Source of the DNA: Proteiniphilum sp.
Lineage (GTDB): Bacteria > Bacteroidota > Bacteroidia > Bacteroidales > Dysgonomonadaceae
Direction of reading: 5' to 3'
Assembly: GCA_016649795.1 (NCBI GenBank)
Contig: JAENWZ010000082.1
Location: 1 to 8,423 of the forward strand
Length of the DNA: 8,423 nt
Shown here in pieces: positions 6,318 to 8,423 of the stretch. The translations under genes and the position numbers were made by a program. Under the pieces are notes generated by a model. That model had not been told where the DNA came from, ran no database searches, and worked only from the letters and a program-made list of their open reading frames with translations. Position 1 is the stretch's first letter. Every line of letters starts with the position of its first letter.

Positions 6318-6348
6318 CAAAGTAAATCCAAAAAATCATACCGACAAA
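6318..6348 (-). promoter_or_regulatory. Predicted promoter of the leu/cim operon, Bacteroidota type
   Basis: On the minus strand, TTTG (6348-6345) and TTACTTTG (6325-6318) are separated by 19 bp. These match the Bacteroides -33 TTTG and -7 TAnnTTTG elements with one mismatch (TT for TA). Transcription would begin near 6311, giving a leader transcript that starts about 29 nt before the leader-peptide ATG. The placement relative to the attenuator supports the call. Confidence 0.6.
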
Positions 6349-6592
6349 ATATTTCTACTCTTTTTTGCGTTAAATATTTACATTTTGACAAAAGCAGCCC
6401 TCCTTTACTTCTCAATTGATAGCTAAGAGCGGCAGAAACCTAACACATAATCAATGTATTATAGCAAATCTTCTTCACGTAAATAATTATATGCTGCTGC
6501 ATCATATCGATATTTATTTTTATTCAATTATCCCCTATTACTTCTATTTCTGACAGTTAAAATCGCGAAACATACTCATTTTTCTGTAAAAA

Positions 6593-6602
6593 AGAGCGCT
6601 CT
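6593..6602. promoter_or_regulatory. 10-bp perfect palindrome upstream of pabB (possible operator)
   Basis: AGAGCGCTCT is a perfect 10-bp inverted repeat, 5 bp before TTATAAT and about 15 bp before the candidate -7 element of pabB. Its position would suit a repressor site, but a 10-bp palindrome can also occur by chance and no regulator is known here. Confidence 0.2.
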
Positions 6603-6617
6603 CTGTTATAATTGGAC

Positions 6618-6625
6618 TATTTTTG
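6618..6625 (+). promoter_or_regulatory. Candidate -7 element (TAnnTTTG) for pabBC
   Basis: TATTTTTG at 6618-6625 matches the Bacteroidota -7 consensus exactly, but there is no TTTG about 19 bp upstream. A start site about 7 nt downstream (near 6632) would fall on the ATG at 6630. If real, the transcript is either leaderless or translated from the ATG at 6663. A TATAAT-like string (6607-6612) lies just upstream as an alternative. Confidence 0.35.
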
Positions 6626-6629
6626 CGGA

Positions 6630-7601
6630 ATGTATTTCCGTTGCGACGAGATAGAAAGAAGGATGAATGAAGCGGGGCAAAAGAGGCAACCGTTTCTCTT
6701 TGGTGTGGAGTTTGAGATGAAGAGAGGTTTTTTTCTTGTCGACCCGATGTCACAGCAGGAGGTGCTGTTCAATATTAACGGCTTTGGCAACACCCCACCA
6801 CCACCGGAAACTACTCCCCCGCACCATTTCGAAAGCAGACCAGAAGATTTCCACACCTACAGCGAACGATTCCGGGTGGTGAGGAACGGGTTGAGTCGCG
6901 GCGACTCTTACCTGACCAATCTAACTATCAGCACACCTATCCGCACCTCCCTCACGCTGCAGGAGATTTTTTCATACAGCAAAGCGATCTACAGGTTCTG
7001 CATCCCGGGAATGATGGTCTGCTTCTCTCCCGAATGTTTCGTAACGATGAGCCGGGGGAGAATTGCAACCTTCCCGATGAAGGGTACGATCGATGCCGCC
7101 ATCCCGAACGCACGGGAGATCATTCTGAACGATCATAAGGAGAGCGCTGAGCATAATACCACCGTCGATCTGCTGCGCAACGACCTGAGTAGAATAGCCA
7201 CAGAGGTGAAGGTGAGCCGCTTCAGGTATATCGACGAGCTGCAGACCAGCAACGGCACCATCCTTCAGGTGAGCTCAGAGATTGAAGGCAGCCTCCCCGA
7301 TAACTACAGAGAGCAGCTAGGTACACTCTTCTTTGCGTTACTACCTGCCGGCTCCGTATCGGGAGCACCCAAGCGGGCGACACTAGAACTGATCCGCCGG
7401 GCGGAAAAGGAACCACGTGGATACTACACGGGTGTTGCAGGCTACTTCGACGGGGAGAGGCTGGAGAGCTTTGTAATGATCCGTTACATCGAACAGCAGG
7501 GCAGCGATCTCTTTTTCCGCAGTGGCGGAGGCATCACCGCCAACAACATCTGCCGGAATGAATACCGTGAAGCCCTGCAAAAAGTATATCTTCCTTTTTA
7601 A
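6630..7601 (+). CDS. pabB: Aminodeoxychorismate synthase component I (short form)
   Basis: With a glutamine amidotransferase subunit, this enzyme converts chorismate to 4-amino-4-deoxychorismate for 4-aminobenzoate and folate. It belongs to the chorismate-binding (MST) family. Ordered motifs, with residues counted from the chosen ATG, are SYLTNLTI (about 93-100), SPECFV (133-138), FPMKGTID (148-155), HKESAEHNTTVDLLRNDLS (169-187), LPAGSVSGAPKRATLELI (238-255) and FRSGGGITANN (296-306). The Lys in PMKGT corresponds to the catalytic Lys of PabB (E. coli Lys274), where TrpE has Ala; this separates it from anthranilate synthase. At 323 residues it lacks most of the N-terminal part of E. coli PabB (about 450), as I recall for Bacteroidota homologues. 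Start choices are TTG 6612, ATG 6630 and ATG 6663; 6630 keeps the helix before PFLF. It is divergent from the leu operon and 12 nt ahead of pabC. No pabA is nearby. Confidence 0.92.
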   Translation: MYFRCDEIERRMNEAGQKRQPFLFGVEFEMKRGFFLVDPMSQQEVLFNINGFGNTPPPPETTPPHHFESRPEDFHTYSERFRVVRNGLSRGDSYLTNLTISTPIRTSLTLQEIFSYSKAIYRFCIPGMMVCFSPECFVTMSRGRIATFPMKGTIDAAIPNAREIILNDHKESAEHNTTVDLLRNDLSRIATEVKVSRFRYIDELQTSNGTILQVSSEIEGSLPDNYREQLGTLFFALLPAGSVSGAPKRATLELIRRAEKEPRGYYTGVAGYFDGERLESFVMIRYIEQQGSDLFFRSGGGITANNICRNEYREALQKVYLPF

Positions 7602-7613
7602 ACTTTATTGCCT

Positions 7614-8201
7614 ATGTTTCTGGAAACCATCTGCATACTAAACGGCAAAGTGCAAAACGAACATGCACATGTGGAACGAATGCAACAGACTGCCGCTTAT
7701 CACCGGATCACCGCCCCGCCCCTGCCCGGCCTGGAAAAGATGCTCCCGGTGGAACTTACCGAAGGGAGGGTGAAATGCAGGATCATCTACAATAACACCA
7801 TCGAAGAGGTAGCGTTTGCACCCTATCATCCAAAAGTGATCGCCTCGCTGAGGCTGGTGGAGGCATCACCCGATTATACTTTTAAGTATGCCGACAGATC
7901 AGCATTACTTAACCTGCTGAAACAGAAGGGTGATTACGATGAGATATTGATCACCCGTAACGGGTTAATTACCGACACCTCCTACAGCAATGTGGTGCTC
8001 AGCAAAGGTGACCATTATTACACCCCGCACACATTCCTTCTTAACGGCACGAAACGACAGCAGCTGCTGCTATCCGGCAGAATCAGAGAGAGGGAGATCA
8101 GGGTTGCATCCCTCGGCGATTATGACCGTATTTACCTTATTAATGCGATGCTCGATATCGAAGATGGGGTATCCCTGCCCATAAGCAGCATTTATCCATA
8201 A
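7614..8201 (+). CDS. pabC: Aminodeoxychorismate lyase-like, class IV aminotransferase fold (short form)
   Basis: This is probably the PLP-dependent lyase that splits 4-amino-4-deoxychorismate into 4-aminobenzoate and pyruvate, judged from its fold and its place 12 nt after pabB. Residues are counted from the ATG at 7614; an in-frame TTG at 7608 adds two residues. FLETICILNGKV at the N-terminus and HVERM (19-23) match the small domain. Lys91 in FKYADR aligns by eye with the PLP lysine of E. coli PabC (KHLNR). ITDTSYSN (119-126) aligns with VTECCAAN, and LNGTKRQQLL (143-152) with the phosphate-binding VNGIMR. At 195 residues it lacks about 25 residues at the N-terminus relative to E. coli PabC (269) and some of the C-terminus. 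The Glu that usually contacts the PLP ring nitrogen is Asp121 here. A branched-chain or D-amino-acid aminotransferase is the main alternative; context favours pabC. Confidence 0.8.
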   Translation: MFLETICILNGKVQNEHAHVERMQQTAAYHRITAPPLPGLEKMLPVELTEGRVKCRIIYNNTIEEVAFAPYHPKVIASLRLVEASPDYTFKYADRSALLNLLKQKGDYDEILITRNGLITDTSYSNVVLSKGDHYYTPHTFLLNGTKRQQLLLSGRIREREIRVASLGDYDRIYLINAMLDIEDGVSLPISSIYP

Positions 8202-8273
8202 TGCATGCCCGCCATAAACAGTTTGCAAAAGAGACTACCCCAAATTTGTTGCACAGACCCCTGCAAATAGAAA

Positions 8274-8313
8274 AACGGTACTCCCATTAAAAGAGTACCG
8301 TTGAATTTTTTAT
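8274..8313 (+). terminator. Intrinsic terminator of the pabBC operon (possibly bidirectional)
   Basis: A perfect 10-bp stem (AACGGTACTC at 8274-8283 with GAGTACCGTT at 8293-8302) closes a 9-nt loop and is followed by GAATTTTTTATT. It lies 72 bp after the pabC stop. On the opposite strand the stem is followed by TTTTT (complement of 8275-8271), so it may also stop transcription arriving from the right. Confidence 0.88.
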
Positions 8314-8318
8314 TGACA

Positions 8319-8423
8319 ACTGAAAGCTGACAACTGACAACTGATTGCTTGTATTTAAATCCTAACCGCTGACAACTCCACCAACCCCACCTAAAAAGCT
8401 GAAAGCTGATCGCTGACAGCTGA
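8319..8423 (+). repeat. GCTGANN heptamer array 4, cut by the window edge (after pabC)
   Basis: ACTGAAA, GCTGACA, ACTGACA, ACTGATT (8319-8346) are followed by a diverged insert (8347-8397) containing CCTAACCGCTGACAAC and CCACCTAAAAA. Then GCTGAAA, GCTGATC, GCTGACA and GCTGA run to the last base, so the array continues outside. The insert shares CTAACCGCTG and CCACCTAAAAAGCTGA with the modules of arrays 1 and 2. It begins only 6 bp after the terminator T-tract. The orientation of the core is the same as in the other arrays, although the neighbouring gene is on the other strand. Confidence 0.85.

Larger units (their letters stand above)
6349..6629. other. AT-rich divergent intergenic region between the leu and pab operons
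   Basis: About 280 bp (roughly 350 bp from leader peptide to pabB) with no gene, tRNA or repeat array that I can support. It carries upstream sequence for both divergent promoters. Small features are a TTTTGACAAAA near-palindrome (6383-6393), the string TGACAGTTA also found at 6309-6317 recurring at 6551-6559, and AGAGCGCTCT (6593-6602). None is assigned a function. The one open frame crossing into it on the minus strand (6544-6753) shows no recognisable protein features and mostly overlaps pabB. Confidence 0.6.

Noticed and set aside
6544..6753. Small protein gene on the minus strand upstream of pabB
   Set aside because: It overlaps the pabB coding region, has no recognisable motif and has no clear promoter. 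It is probably a shadow frame.
6630..7601. trpE or another chorismate-using enzyme (isochorismate synthase) instead of pabB
   Set aside because: The Lys in PMKGT is the PabB-type catalytic lysine, where TrpE has Ala, and the gene is followed by a pabC-like gene rather than trp genes.

Overview
This window is chromosomal housekeeping DNA, most likely from a member of the Bacteroidota (Bacteroidales; a Dysgonomonadaceae-like genome is possible but cannot be fixed from this sequence). The reasons are the gene order leuA-leuC-leuD-cimA-leuB, the short PabB and PabC forms, promoters resembling the Bacteroidota TTTG / TAnnTTTG type, and mostly weak or absent Shine-Dalgarno sequences.

Positions 1-6350 (minus strand) hold a branched-chain amino-acid operon. 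In transcription order it contains a promoter (about 6348-6318), a short Ile/Leu-rich leader peptide (6282-6217), an intrinsic terminator with a competing antiterminator (6222-6138), then leuA, leuC, leuD, a second acyltransferase best read as a Leptospira-type citramalate synthase (cimA), and leuB, which runs off the left edge. LeuA starts leucine synthesis from 2-oxoisovalerate. CimA starts threonine-independent 2-oxobutyrate/isoleucine synthesis from pyruvate. LeuCD and LeuB can serve both routes. The leader peptide is rich in both Ile and Leu codons, which fits an operon that feeds both products.

Positions 6612-8313 (plus strand) hold a divergent pair, pabB-pabC, which makes 4-aminobenzoate for folate from chorismate. 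It ends in a strong intrinsic terminator. The glutamine amidotransferase subunit (pabA) is not in the window. The roughly 350-bp divergent region between the leu leader and pabB is AT-rich and holds the promoters and no recognisable gene.

Four of the gaps between genes are filled by a dispersed repeat: arrays of a degenerate heptamer, GCTGANN on the plus strand (about 30 exact units in 8.4 kb). Three of the four are interrupted by a semi-conserved non-heptamer module of about 37-50 bp. The arrays lie between cimA and leuB, leuD and leuC, leuC and leuA, and after pabC. In three cases the array ends at or inside the stop codon of the flanking gene. The most interesting items are the leader-peptide attenuator and these heptamer arrays. 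The enzymes themselves are ordinary, except that cimA is easily mislabelled as a second leuA.
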